64,000 nucleotides of DNA, from NCBI GenBank assembly GCA_007115705.1, contig QXEO01001867.1:62001-126000 (forward strand). The letters are read 5' to 3'. This document shows, one piece after another, positions 35,604 through 48,224 of the stretch. This DNA comes from Dactylis glomerata. Its lineage: Eukaryota; Streptophyta; Magnoliopsida; Poales; Poaceae. The translations under genes were made by a program, and so were the position numbers. Position 1 is the stretch's first letter; each line of letters starts with the position of its first letter. Under the pieces are notes generated by a model. That model had not been told where the DNA came from and searched no databases. It saw only the letters and a program-made list of their open reading frames with translations.

Positions 35604-36903
35604 ACTCGCTGGACCTCATTTGAGCAGATTTCTTGATGATTATTATATCTTTCATTATGTAATGGATGCAGAAATATTGAGATCTTATGACATCAATATT
35701 TATGTGCAACTTTGAAAAGTACCACCTATGATTATTATATTATTACTGATTTGTGTCTTGTGTTCTAATTGTGTAGTCATCAATAAGAAATATCTTCTTA
35801 GGATAGTCTATCTAAGGATTGTCTATCGTAGTCATACTGCAGTATCATAAGGAGTTCAAATGCAAGTGCAGCGGTTTAGGGAAATTGATTGTACTTTGAG
35901 AACAGGCATGCTGCTACTGTGGCAAACAAAGAATCAAATTTAGCATGCCAAAGGGCAAGTTAACCTAGCGTCAAACTACAGTGCTCTGCTGCATAATGAT
36001 TTTCTATCATGAATGAAATGATAAGGCTAAATTAAGAGATCCGGGTATAATATTTTAAAAAACCTCCCCACGCCCAAAGTAAAATGGGTAATTTCTTTTC
36101 TACCCATACCCTACGCAAAAGAGTGGGTACGGATTTGGGTGCGGGTGGTGGGTACCCGATGGCAGGTTTATTTAAAGCAATTAATGATGAACATACGTGG
36201 TATAATATTTAAAAACATCAGGATGATGGAAAGAATTAGAGGCTAGACACCAATTTTTTCTCATGAACAATAGAACTGTGGGAAGACATAAATAGAATAA
36301 GATTGGAACCTGGTGGTAGTAGAGGTACCCAGCACCAATTCGGAAGTGAAGGTCTAAAAAATGGGTACTTTGCATTTTTGCAGATTTAAACTCAGGTACA
36401 TTTGAAATATTCAAACCCCTCAGCAAGTCCTTTTGTCATTTCTTTAATGCACCAGAACTTATGGCATCCCACTTCTCTGCCACCTCATCACTGGAATCGT
36501 TAAGCCAGTCAAGTATAGGCTTACTGTAATCAATGGCAGAATAATGTCTTGTGTCATTGTAGAATGTGTCCTGATAAAGTCTGGATATTAGCAAAGCTGC
36601 AACACTTCTGTAAGAACTTGTCATAAGGTTGCAAACAGGCATAAGAGAAAGCATACCTCAATAAAAAAATAGCTAGAATGATCGCGTTATTTGTTCACCT
36701 CCATCAACTTATTAGTTGAACAGTAGATATTGCCCTTAAGATCTGCAAGGAGCTGACTTCCTAACACAATAAATTCCTAGCTCTGCAAGGCACAGAGATC
36801 ACCACAAAACTTAATCAACACATAGTTATATCACACTAATTATTGTACACATGTAGTAATGTTGTACTTGGGTTCCGGTTATGTTGTATTACAGAAAATG
36901 GTA
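35604..36903. other. Rep-Hel downstream region
   Basis: No supported gene. It includes a GGGTACGGATTTGGGTGCGGGTGG-like low-complexity patch near 36120-36170. Short minus-strand frames at 36181-36426 and 36436-36654 (the latter with SAIDYSKPILDWLND) could be further exons of the captured minus-strand gene, but I cannot tie them to a family. Confidence 0.35.
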
Positions 36904-36999
36904 CTTCCTCCGTTTCATAAAACTTGTTGCCAATATGGATGTATCTATTTGTGTCTAGATGCATCCATAATTGCAACAAGTTTTTTGAAACGGAGGGAG
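36904..36999. mobile_element. Stowaway MITE, 96 bp
   Basis: Terminal inverted repeats of about 27 bp, starting CTTCCTCCGTTTCATAAAAC at the left and ending GAAACGGAGGGAG at the right (two mismatches between the arms), flanked by TA at 36902-36903 and 37000-37001. This is the Tc1/mariner-type Stowaway signature common in grasses. Confidence 0.93.
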
Positions 37000-37099
37000 T
37001 ACGAGTTATAAATCTCGAATGGCATGTTCTGTTTCATCAGAAAAAGGGCCGAAGAAAATGCAACTTATTATTTGAGACAAACCACTTTACCTATTGTAA

Positions 37100-38035
37100 A
37101 GAAATGTGGTGTGTTTGAAAGGAACAGATCAATATTCAGCTGATTTCCACAATCCTCACAATTGTGGTCCTTAAAGAACTGTTCATCAAATAGAACTGGA
37201 AGCTCTGCAAAGGACTTGATTTGCACAAGAACAATGATAAGCTCTCCTACATGCTTTGATACTGTTGGATCAGATATCCACGTATACAAGCTTTGCTAGA
37301 CAGAAAATGTACTGCATATGTCATACCTTTGTTGTTTGAGGTGAACCAGCATCAAGTTTATGGAACAATGCAGCATATAGGTATTCACCAGAACACTTCC
37401 CACAGTTGCAGCTCATTTGTGCATTGAATTTGATCCCAAAAAGATTATTTGTTGAACATATGCAATCTCCGCACGTGATTGGGTTCACCACATGTTTCTC
37501 GGACTCCTTGTTTAAACTAAAACGTGAACACGTTTCTGACATATGCAATCCAATGAGAATAGTGGCCACAATCTCAGAAACAAAATGTGTCCCAACCTGC
37601 AACTGGAAATTGATTCACAATGTTACCTTGTCAAGACACAAAATGTGTAAGTCAGTACAACATCCGTTAAGTGGTGGTCATTTTTCTCCCAAGAAGTGAA
37701 AATTTCATAAAATTGCTGAGCAATGCAGATATTGTCAGCAGACGGGATCCATACAAGTGGCTCAGTTAGAAACTTATCTCTGAAATGCCTCAGATTGCAC
37801 AATGACTGCATGCAAACATAGGAAATTAGAAGCTGATAGATGAAAAATCAAATTTAGACATGCAAGTTTCTGTTACCTGTATCACTAGGCTCAAGATAGA
37901 CAGGTCTTTATCAGCATTGTTCTCATTGAAAACATTAAGACTTTGTTGACAGCTGGAGGTGCTTGCCATTTCCTTGACAGATTGACCAGAAGTTCCTGTA
38001 ATATGTATGAGACTGTGAGAAGTATTTGTGACATT
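37100..38035 (-). pseudogene. Captured USP-like (DUF627/DUF629 type, peptidase C19) gene fragment
   Basis: Three or four minus-strand exon-like blocks. One near 37980-37885 reads NADKDLSILSLVIQ. The next, near 37810-37690, reads SLCNLRHFRDKFLTEP and AQQFYEIFTSW. The third, 37602-37321, reads CDCICSTNNLFGIKF-like and then MSCNCGKCSGE and ALFHKLDAGSPQTTK. The last, near 37225-37110, reads DEQFFKDHNCEDCGNQ and SNTPHFFTIGK. These resemble the C-terminal deubiquitinase-like domain of plant inactive USP proteins (from memory). The Cys-box expected before SLxxLxxFR is not visible, so it would be catalytically dead. The block between it and the MITE, and the 5' half, are absent. Read as a captured host gene fragment. 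Confidence 0.6.
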
Positions 38036-38635
38036 ACAGAACATATTTCATATCTATAAAAGTGATAGATTTTTTTAGAAAATACTAGCATATAATTTAG
38101 AGAACAGGAACATATTTAAGTATTCAAGCAAGTATTTTCCAAGAGGTTACTAAATGGAAATTTTCCTTTGGAATTAAGTACAAAATGGCCCAGGAAAACC
38201 TCCAAACATTTCAAATCCTAAATATCTAATAAACATCTATAAGATTATCTTTTATGCCCAATAATTGACGTTACATACACAAAAATAGCAGATGATCTCT
38301 TTTCTTTTGCATTGATTTGCATTAGAAACCAGGCCTAACTTTAGTCGTCTCACAGCTAAGCTAACAGATGCCAAAAATTAAGAAAGAAAAAAGATCTCAT
38401 GGGTGGCACCATCTATGGCTGTCAATAATTCAGATAATGAACGTGCATCCCCAGTGCAAGGTAATAGCATGATGGGATCATGCAAACCCTTCAGTTAACG
38501 CATACATACATGTGCTGATGTCAATAGACTGTAGAGCGAGCTGTTGCTGTGGCTGAAGAGAAGACCATGTCGAGGCAAGTACTGCAGAATTTTTTTAACA
38601 TGCCTCTGAATTTAAATCGTGTTAGGCCCAAAATG

Positions 38636-38735
38636 CAGAGGCAGGTGCTAGGCCCACGCAGAGGCAGGTGCTAGGCCCAAATAGGAGTCCCAGTCGATCT
38701 AAACTCTTATCGATCTCAACTCTTATCGATCTAAA
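38636..38735 (+). repeat. Short tandem repeats
   Basis: A 23-bp unit GCAGAGGCAGGTGCTAGGCC is repeated twice (about 38636-38680), followed by three copies of an 18-bp TCGATCTAAACTCTTA unit (about 38694-38740). They lie upstream of the Ulp1-type gene. Confidence 0.7.
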
Positions 38736-38956
38736 CTCTCCTCCTCTGACTCAAACTTTGCGAGCAGGTACTCCGACTAGAACTTTGCAAGCACGCCCCA
38801 TGGAGACGCACATAAAAAGAGTCTCGACTACCTCATCATGATCACCAATAGTCGCCGTTTGACAGAGCTCCCCACTTCGCCGGAAGTCCTCTGCTGTTTC
38901 GCCGGAACTCTCATGTCGTTTCGCCTGAACTCCGCTGTCATCTCGCCTCAAAAGAG

Positions 38957-41900
38957 ATGAAGCTCCGCTCCCATCTCGTCTCAAAAGAGACGAGTAGCAT
39001 CCAAGAACAGCATGAGGATCACCTGCCAGACATCAGCAGCCAATCCTCATCCAAAACAGAGCCTTACTCCTGCCCACCAGTCAACCTTGATCTGTCGCCC
39101 ACCTTTGTCGTCAGCACCGCCACCACCATCACCAGCATCCAAGAACATCATGAGAACCAACTGTCAGACATCAGCAGCCAATCGTTATCCGAAACCAAAC
39201 CTTCCTCCTGCCCGCCAGTCAACGACGATCTGTTGCCCACCGTTGTCGCCGGCAACACCACCACCAACACCGATTCAAGCACCATTGAGAGCAAAAGCGA
39301 CTCGCCGGGACATCCAAACTCCCAATCCATACTGGTTGGTCTCGCATCGCAAGCAATAGCAACAATACAAGATACGGTAATCACTTCTCCTCATAAAGAT
39401 ATTATCAAATAGCACAAGCACTTTTTATGCATTCTTTTTTAATAATTGTTTGAACAATCTGAGTATTAAATTCTTTTTATTATTATTGCAGAATATGGAT
39501 CCCAATGTTGATTCAACCACTGATGAGGATTTTGATAACCGGCCTTAAAAAAAACCAAAAAAACAGAATCAATTGTTTTTGATAATCCCTTGCCATCACC
39601 AACCATCTCTACATTAGAATCAGAAGATCAGACAAATGAGTCAGCTTTATCTCCGGTATCTAAAGTTCAGAATGAAGAAACAGAACCTAAATCTAAACAT
39701 GTAATCGAAAATTTCACATATGACTATCTCCCACAAGGTAAAATATTCACTTATTATTTATACTTTTGCAATCTATGCTATGTATCCGTTATTCACCCCA
39801 TACTTGCTTTTTCTAACGTTTTCTGCAGATTATAAATTGACCGAACAGGATGAACTGGCTCATTGTGTTATAGAATACTCTAAGAAAGATGATATATTGG
39901 TGCAGATAGATGATATATCTATCGAACAACGCTATTTGGTTTGCCTGCTAGATGAAAGAGAATGGCTAGATGATGAAGTAAGTATCCTTGCTAACAATGA
40001 AATAGTTTATGATTATTAATACCAATTGTTAATATACTTTTTTAATCTCTATATAGGTAATCAGCGCATATATAAGTTGTCTTAAGGAGCAAGCACATCT
40101 GCAGAATCAAAATGATAGTAAAGTATATTTTGAGAATCCATTTGTTACCAGGCTGTTAAAACGGGACGGTCAAAGTGGAATACGTGGACCTACTTCTATG
40201 ACACAGATTGTCAACAACTATCTGAACCATGACATGGTGACATCAATACCCTAATAATCAAGTTATAGGTTTCTTAGATTGTTTTCATAAATATCTGTCT
40301 AGAAGTAATTCATTGTATTTCTTATAGATTCACCTTCCAATAAATATCAAGGACTCACATTGGTATTTAGCTTCCGTAAATTTTGAAAAGCAAGAGATTC
40401 AAGTACTCGACTCATTGTGTTGGAAGCACACTCGAGCCGACCTCACTATTACGGTTTGTTAATATATAATTTGTAATCATTCGTGTGTAATGTTTTAAAC
40501 TGATCCATTGATTATTTGTATCATTTTTTTAATTAACCATTTTACAGCTGCAAGGACTACAATATCATTTGGACATTCTTAGAAGTGAAGGATTTTTGAT
40601 CAATAATAAATGGAAAGACGTTGATCTTACTAAATGGAAGATTACGGAACAACTACAAAAGCCAATCCAGAAAGACAGGTATATAAATCAAATATTTTTA
40701 TAATAATAACCAAATATGAAATATTGTGACTTGGATTTTTTTTAATTACACAGCTCATCTTGTGGTCTATTCATACTTAAATTCATGGAATATTGGACCG
40801 GACACACACTGTGCCATCCAGTTACACAGGTAAAAAAAAATTCTGCTTGCTAAACATATGTAGTTGGTGCCATTTTAATTGTTATCTATACATAATATTT
40901 GTTTTTTATGCGCAGGAAATTATTACTTCTTTTAGATATAAGTTAGCTGCCATATTATTATGTTGGAAAACAAACAAGGCGCCACCAACTACAATGGTTA
41001 AAGAAAGTGATTACAGTGATGAAGATCCAGATGATATTGTTATGTCGGAACGTCCATTTGATCAAAATGAATCAAAAGACAATAACTCATCATCTGTTGA
41101 GAACAAATATCAATCGCTGATTTCTATTCTTTCTAACCTGAGCATACATGAGTTAGTAGGTGGGCTTTGCAACTACATCAAATCAGTCAGTGGAGAAAGT
41201 TTAAAGTAAGCTATCTATTTGCCAAAAAAAATTATTTGACAAAATGAATAAATTTTCAACAAAAAATATCTTATTTTTCTCATGGTAATGATTTACAGGA
41301 AAGTCTGGGTACAAAGCTCTAATCCATATCCAATTAGCTTGACTCTCAAAAATCTGCAAGAAATGCTAAATGACGAGTTGCCTATGGACCACAACTATTT
41401 TAATTTGGTCATACGGAAGTTTATGTTTGACGACATCCAAACAGTGAAGAGAAAGAGAGGTGTGATATCCAAGCATTATCTTGACATGCAATTCTGGGTA
41501 TATTCTTATCATTTACTACATATTATTTTGTCTACATATATATACTAAACCTTATTTATCTCCTTTCTAAACAATTATTTTCTAATATCCTAGATGATTA
41601 CTGATTTTGGGAGACATCCAAATTTCCGAAAAAAGTTAGATGTGGAACAGCTAGCATATTCCGTTCGTAGCTGGCCTGGTATCAAATATAATGTTTCATC
41701 ATGCAAATCGGTAAGAAAACATCCCTATACGTGTCCACCTAATTATTTAAATAGATACATCTAATATCAAGTGTATTTCAGATTCATATTCCAGTACAAT
41801 CCAACAGTGAATTTATTCTATTCATCCTGGACAAAGATACCAAAACTGTGTATATTTTGGACCCTAATCCTATTGAACCCATGTACCAACGGAACCCACT

Positions 41901-42433
41901 TGCAAAATATGTGCACAGACTTCTATGGATTGCTGAACACTTACCAAAAGCCATGTCAAAGGCATGTCCTGGTTCTACTTGGAATGAGAATATTTTCCTA
42001 TGGCAACATAAAATCGTACAGGGTATTTCGGGTCACAAAAGGTAACATTTCTTAATAGAGAAACACTATATGCTAAGAATTTGGACTACTGGATATGTAC
42101 GATTTAAATTTGGCATTGATCACTATTTTTCTATCTTATACCAGGGAACTATCTGGTTACCTTGTTACACTATTAATGTCAACATGGGAAGACGAAAACG
42201 TGCATTTGCCATATATAAAGGTAAATATTAAAACCATTTTAATTATTATCTTTCTTACACATGTCGTGCTTTTATTATTCACTTATAACATGATAAACGT
42301 GCAGGACGGATACGAACTAAGGAAACAAATTTTGGGACAACTGCTAACATTAAAGGAGAATGAATGTGAAGAGAATATGCCTACAGGTGTACTGGATTTC
42401 ATCAGTTTTATCAGGAAAATAAAAGAAACTTAA
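38957..42433 (+). CDS. Ulp1/C48-type cysteine protease gene carried by the Helitron, 13 exons, nearly intact
   Basis: Exons: 38957-39376, 39492-39737, 39829-39977, 40057-40236, 40328-40453, 40548-40678, 40754-40829, 40916-41205, 41299-41497, 41594-41710, 41782-42041, 42145-42220, 42305-42433. All introns are GT-AG and every junction from exon 3 on is in phase. The only break is one missing base in an A-run near 39546-39553 in exon 2. The N-terminus has a 46-residue tandem repeat (SIQEQHEDHLPDISSQS type). A C48 catalytic domain spans exons 3-8: EWLDDEV, the His in KDSHWYLASVNF, the Asp in IQVLDS, and the Gln and Cys in QKPIQKDSSSCGLFILKF. All four catalytic positions are present. A second region (IHIPVQSNSEFILFILDKDTKTVYILDP...) resembles the extra domain of grass transposon-linked Ulp1 proteins. 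Likely a SUMO/ubiquitin-like protease; substrate unknown. Confidence 0.75.
38996..39271 (+). repeat. 138-bp (46-codon) imperfect tandem duplication in exon 1 of the Ulp1-type gene
   Basis: The unit starting AGCATCCAAGAACA begins at 38996 and again at 39134. Both copies keep the same frame and length while differing at many bases, so the duplication was retained while coding. Confidence 0.8.
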
Positions 42434-44501
42434 ATGTGAAGACCTGATACAAAGTCAAACAAGATCTTCAAAGAAGCTACATTGCAAACTACATCTCCAG
42501 ATGCTGTCACTCAATTGTCACTACGCTCATAGAGGCTTTCACAGACTTGTAAAATTGAGTTTCTCCAGCTTTTAGTAAAAACATAGATTTAGTCAGTAAT
42601 GATGTTCTGTTTCGTTTTTCAAACCTGCTACTTGCCTTCAAAGCAAGATATTGTGGCACTATGTTATTTCGAGAACAATTCCCATCGAGGAAAATATACT
42701 TCAACTTTCTATGGTTCTATTTATAGATATACAAATCTTATGACATGAATATATATGTGCATTTCTTATGTTTACACGTGAGATATTTGAGATGACAAGA
42801 AAAAAGGAATGATAGCGTCCGACGAAATCAAGTCTTATTCGATCAGTTGAAGCAAAATTAATCAATATGCTCCTGTATCGATGCAAAATTAATCGATTTT
42901 GTAGTTAAAAATATTTTTATTACCACTTATTATTTGACCATGGACTGAACCATCCTCAATCAAAATAGCAAATATGTCCAGAAGCAGAAAATAACCAGGA
43001 AACACCTAACGGGAGAAGAAAAAAATAAAAGAATTTTACCTGTGTTTGTCTCCTGTAGAGGTGGAGTGAAACAGCCAACCGCAGGGCATGGCCATCAGCT
43101 CCTTGCGGACTCCCTTCAAGAGGCTGGTAGCCAACTCCATCCAACAAATCACACCTCAGAGTTCAAGTCAGAAAATCACACATCAGAGTTCAAGTCAGAT
43201 CAATCGTGCTCACCTCTCCTTGGAGAGAACCCTCTAGGCTTCGGCCACCCTCTCGACAGGCGCAAACCTATCTGATTCCAAGCGCTGAAAGCAAAACGAC
43301 CAATCAGGAAATCAAGAAACAAAATCTAGCAAAGGTTGGGCAAGAGCGTGAAGATGGAAGAGTAATCTATGCAAGTTGACTCACCATACAAACAGAAAAA
43401 TCAGCATGCAAGTAGTGTACTCAACACTTTCTAACCTAGACGTATACAACAGACTCCATTAATTTTAAAGGACCACAAGAGTGCATACACTATCAGGAGC
43501 AGAAACAAAAACAGTGATATCTAACTTGATCACTAGAATAGGACCAACAGTGTTCACCTCATATGCCAGTAGCAGGGATGATTAAGCTATCAGCAGTAGC
43601 AGGGATGCCAGCAGCATTGATCAGCAGATTGAGAGATCCGTGGGTTCCCAAATTTCATATGCCGTGGCCTGCAGCGAAAGGTTACACCGGTAGATATCAT
43701 AAGCCAGCTGCAAAATTGTGGAGAAAGGGTGAAAAGCGGGAGAAGGTTATCAATTACTACTGCTATGGTTGTCTCGTAGGTGACGTCCAGCGGCAGCACA
43801 GTGAGGGACAAAACCAGTACTCTCTGACCAGCAAACCTTGATAGGTACCTATGCTCCAGATTTACACGCACAATACCTACATAAATCAAGCACCAAGCAG
43901 AAACTTACTTCTTTGATGGAAATCGCCAAAGAAAAAAAGGCGTAACAAAACATTTTGAACTGAGAGAGTCAGGTCATGAACTGAAGACCTGTTGGCTCTG
44001 ATAACATATTGAAACACATGCATCAACCAGTCACCCAAAAGCTCGAGCTGATGGATAACGGGAGAAGTTTGAACAATGCACTTATACTTCAACAAATATA
44101 TGAATAAGTATGTGACTATGAAATTTAAAAGGCAATACATAAAGCATCAGATCAAAATAGTAACCGAGATATGTCACAATGTTGTAAGTTCCCACTTACC
44201 AGGTAGAGGACCATAACAGGTTACCAAAATACCCAAGGCCATCATGCATGTTTAAGGCATTTATCAACAAAGTACAATCCTAAGAGTTCTACGGTTCTAA
44301 TACGATATACAGATAATCAAAAGAAAAGTTACCATGCTGGATCCAAAGCTACGCAAGTATATGTATTCTACATGCTAAACACTATATTCACTATGGATTA
44401 AGGGAATATGGGGAAGACCAGCTTGGACAAAAATAATCAGTGGAGAACTGAGAAAATATAAGGGCAAAAGGTTCAAGATCAGAGTGAGAAAGATGTGAAA
44501 A
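42434..44501. other. Helitron stretch between the Ulp1-type gene and the ABC1K-type fragment
   Basis: No gene I can support. It may hold downstream exons of the ABC1K-type fragment in decayed form. Small frames at 43042-43275 and 43563-43841 show no recognisable domain. An imperfect duplication (CACATCAGAGTTCAAGTCAG) occurs near 43150-43200. Confidence 0.4.
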
Positions 44502-45498
44502 CTCACAATTTCATTAACAGCTACCAGTAAATCTTTGCGGGCCTTAGCAAAACGTTTTAGCTGTCCTCCAATCATATTGAAAAGAAGTGCATCTAAAGTC
44601 AGCAAGGGCGCCATTCCAGGCCTCTGAACATTGACTGCGACAAACTCTACCTGAAGCTATGGAATACACAATGGCACGCTACCTGAAGCTTCGAGAGCTC
44701 TTGACAATATGCGCTGGGCAATATATCAGGTCGCGTGCTCAATGCCTGCCCGAGCTGCATGTCACGAAAGTTTAAGGCAAAGGGTAAGATTATAAACTGT
44801 CCAAAATAACTAGGAAAAGGATGACATATTAGACAGTATAAGAAAACAATCATGACAATATTTTGGTACAACTGAACAGTGAGATGCATCCACAGGTCCA
44901 CCACTATAGCAAGTCCATATTAAAAATTTATATGTTTGAGTGACTAAAAGTTATGCTAATTGCAGAGGTTCTGATAGTTACATGATAAATTTTATATTTT
45001 GACTTTTTCAATATTCACAATACAGAAAAGGCAAGCAACAATGATATAACATCAATTTTATGTCGCAACGTAGAAACCTCCCATTGTTTATCATTTTCTA
45101 CAGACAATGTTCTGGCCTACCTTGATGTAAAATGGCCCCAAACGTATCAAGGTCTCTCGAAACTGAAACAAGGAAAATGGCAACCACAGACATGGAATTC
45201 AGTTACTCTGCCAATAGAGCAAGTAGGTAACGGGGAGGAAGGAAAGTGGGACAAGAAAAATACCTTCTCAGCTCGTTTATGCATGTCACTGAGCAGTAAA
45301 TGCCAGAAAGTAAGCTTCACAACATGAAAAGAAATAGTTGCTGCCCTGTACAGTGCAAGGAAGGGACCAAAGCCACGGTCAGCAAAGAGTGTGCGAGAAC
45401 TTGACCCCAAGATTCTTCCGAACTGGGTTTCCAGTGACTCCTTTCTGATCTTTGAATATTCTGATGATGGCCTCCCGCCATGCACACTTGTGAATGCA
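44502..45498 (-). pseudogene. Captured ABC1K-type (ADCK/UbiB family) atypical kinase gene fragment
   Basis: Exons on the minus strand: 45498-45264 (AFTSVHGGRPSSEYSKIRK, FGRILGSSSRTLFADRGFGP), 45162-45121 (FRETLIRLGPFYIK, exactly 14 codons), 44756-44683 (LGQALSTRPDILPSAYCQEL) and 44637-44502 (VNVQRPGMAPLLTLDALLFN, GGQLKRFAKARKDL). Junctions are GT-AG. KLGQ-type and TRPDxLP motifs are diagnostic of the family, and the whole resembles plastid ABC1K proteins of plants (from memory). The segment that should lie between LSKLQ and VQRPG (nucleotide loop and AxAS motif) is missing, as is everything after NEI, so it is a non-functional capture with introns kept (DNA-level capture). Confidence 0.72.
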
Positions 45499-46232
45499 CT
45501 TGAATAGCTACAAAACAGGAAGACGACTGTCCTAAGAATCATGTCTCTAGACAATAATGCTTGAAATAATTGACCTGAGTTTGGAATAGTATCGATTTTT
45601 AGCCCCTTATCGAATGGAAAAAAAAAGATACTGTTGCATTATCCAAATTGAATAATTGAAAATTGTAAATTCAAGTGTGGGGAGAACCAAGTTTATCGGA
45701 ATGGTGATCAAGTTATATACAGTCACCTTGGAGATCACTGTGAAATCCTTGCACAAAAACAATGTACATTACTACACGCTTACATAATTGAATGATCGGC
45801 ACATAGTACGATGGCGCAGTTGTACAAGTGGAGACTTAAAACATATCAATTTGTACCTATGGAGGCAAATCGCTATAACTGACAAAGAGAGTTACTGAAT
45901 TATATCACCTGTCACAAATTGGCAGTGCTGAATAAGGAAGAAACTTCAAAGTGCACTGCAGGAAAACTGACAGTGGAATAAATAGACAATATGCCTATGC
46001 GATTGCACTATTCCTTCATATGTCTACGTACACTATATTACACATATTTTTTACAATAATACGGCAGGGGTTCCTGCGGTGCATCCATCCAAAATTCCAA
46101 TTCCAAATGGACCTGAATTTTTTGCTCTATGTCTACGCTCATTATTACGGTTATTACTTATGTATTTGACGTTAATACGGCAGGGTTCCTGCAGGGCATC
46201 TATCTAAATTCCAAACGGACCTGAATTTTCTG
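45499..46232. other. AT-rich Helitron stretch with a local direct repeat
   Basis: AATACGGCAGGGGTTCCTGC (46060-46079) with following CATCCATCCAAAATTCC...GGACCTGAATTTT recurs at 46174-46230 in slightly different form. No gene seen. Confidence 0.5.
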
Positions 46233-46980
46233 TTGTTACCTTCTGGCAGGAGGCGCCGCGGAGAAGGGCCGCGGGGAGGAATCAGTGGCGGAGGCGTAGG
46301 GCTGGAGGGAGCGGAGGAAGAAGAGGCCGTGGCGGTGGCGGCCGAGGTCAGCGCCGCGGGAGACGAGGAGGAGCCGCGATGTGGGGCCCGCCATGGCCGG
46401 GATCTCATCTGCTACGCATGCAGCTCCGGCTTCCAACGAGCAGAGAAAGAAAGGGAGGAGGAGAGCGTGGCGTGGAAGGAGGGAGGGAGAGAGGAGGGAG
46501 GAGGCGGCGCCACATGACCGGACAGGGGCGAGGTGGCGGTTCCCTTGCTCGGTGCCGGTGCCGGTGCCGGTGCCGGTGTGGTGCTGGGCCGCTCACCTCC
46601 TGCAGTTCTCGCCGCTCGCTCCGATTCGCCGACTTGCCGCCGATCTGGTGGAAACAATGTCTGCCTTCTGCCTCCGTTGTAACTAGCTCTGTATCAGCTG
46701 GCCCACCGCAAACCTCTTCCTCGGCTACTCCCGCATCCGAATCTTTGGCCACCGGACTTGAATGGCGGGGGCGACGGCGTGGGAGGAGGAGGGGGTGGAA
46801 GTGGAGGCCGAGACATGAGACGGACGGGCGACGGACCAGGAGGCGGAAGGTGGAGGCAGTGGCGGTGGAAGCGGCGGACATGGGGCGAGACAAAGAAGCA
46901 GAGGTGAGGAGTGTGAGGTGGCGGAGTGAGTGGGAGTGGGAAAAGTGAGTGAGAGAGAAGACAAATTGAGAGTGAAGAAG
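46233..46980 (-). other. GC-rich block, possible first exon of captured DNA
   Basis: Strong GC rise with several overlapping open frames on both strands (e.g. minus 46893-46405, plus 46379-46948). None shows a recognisable domain. A GGTGCC hexamer repeat occurs near 46552-46578. It resembles a grass 5' exon with a CpG-rich start and could belong to the ABC1K-type gene, but no splice link can be shown. Confidence 0.35.
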
Positions 46981-48224
46981 AAATATTTAAAAAAAATAAA
47001 AAACAGGGCTAATTTGCTATATGTACTAGATGAGTAAGAGCATAAAGGTAGATTTTAAATAAAAATAAAAATGCTTTTTTATGTACAATATCCAAATATT
47101 GCATATATATTATAAAAACAAATAGAGTCATATTTCAATTTTAAGTAAACTATTACGGTCGCACAGTAAAAAAATTATTATGGTGCACAACAAATAACTC
47201 ATCACAAAACAGGTTTTCGCCCCGCTTTATAAATAAAGCCCAACGAACGAACCGATACAAAGTGATTAGCTAACCTCTTACAACATACAAAACATTACAC
47301 CTGAAAAACCCTTCCCTACACTTGGTACCTGAAACCATAGATATTCACGTGACAAGTTATCACGAACATAGAGGACAACATCTTTTCCACCATGTCCATC
47401 GAAGACCTGAGAATTGTGAAGGCATCTCAAAGGAAATCGACGGTACTGTATCGACATAATGATCTATCAGAAGTATCAGCAACAGTTAAATCATGGATGT
47501 GGTTAATATGTATCCCACCATAGTAAGAATCACCAGCAAAATCAATCTCAACATCTTGAGAAGCCATATTATCAAATAAGATAGAATATGAACACAAGCA
47601 TAACTGCACAAAATTTGTCGTTCAAATATATACCATCTCCCTCGGCCCGGCATGAGCCCCATGGTGTTCGCCGTCTATAGGTAGGACATCGTCAATATCA
47701 TCTTCGTCCCCACCTGACTAAACTATATCACTTGCGATTTCATGATGGTAAGTGTGTACTATATCTGTTGATATTAATTTTGTAGTTTAGATAGTAATGT
47801 TTATCATCCATAAAAATAGTCAAACATCAACAAGATTGAATTTTGACTAAATTTATATGGAACAGAGATGTATTTGAAGAAGCAACTAGCTTGCCACCAA
47901 AAACGTCAAAGAGAGCAAGGGAACTAAGGATCCACGACAATGCCCCCAAAAAGGAAACAACGCAATGAAGCGTCACCGTCATCGAGACCACAAAGTCTTG
48001 GATTTTAACCAAGAGCCCTAATGCGGAGAGAATAACCGCAACGACTCCCTCAAGAGGGGCACGACACCCGCAGAAGCCGTCGATGTTGGCACCGGAGCAC
48101 TGAACCTACACCTGAAAAAACCTTCCCTGCACTTGGTACCTGAAACAATCGATATTCCTCGAGCCAAGCTTCCCATGATAATCAACTCTTTAGCTAACAT
48201 ATTTATACGTATGGTAAAAAAAAA
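46981..48224. other. 3' non-coding part of the inner Helitron
   Basis: AT-rich. A direct repeat ACACCTGAAAAAACCTTCCC...CACTTGGTACCTGAAAC lies at about 47298-47345 and 48112-48156. No gene. Confidence 0.5.

Noticed and set aside
46379..46948. Host gene first exon on the plus strand
   Set aside because: Frames are open on both strands because of high GC and a GGTGCC hexamer repeat. No domain and no supported splice partner.
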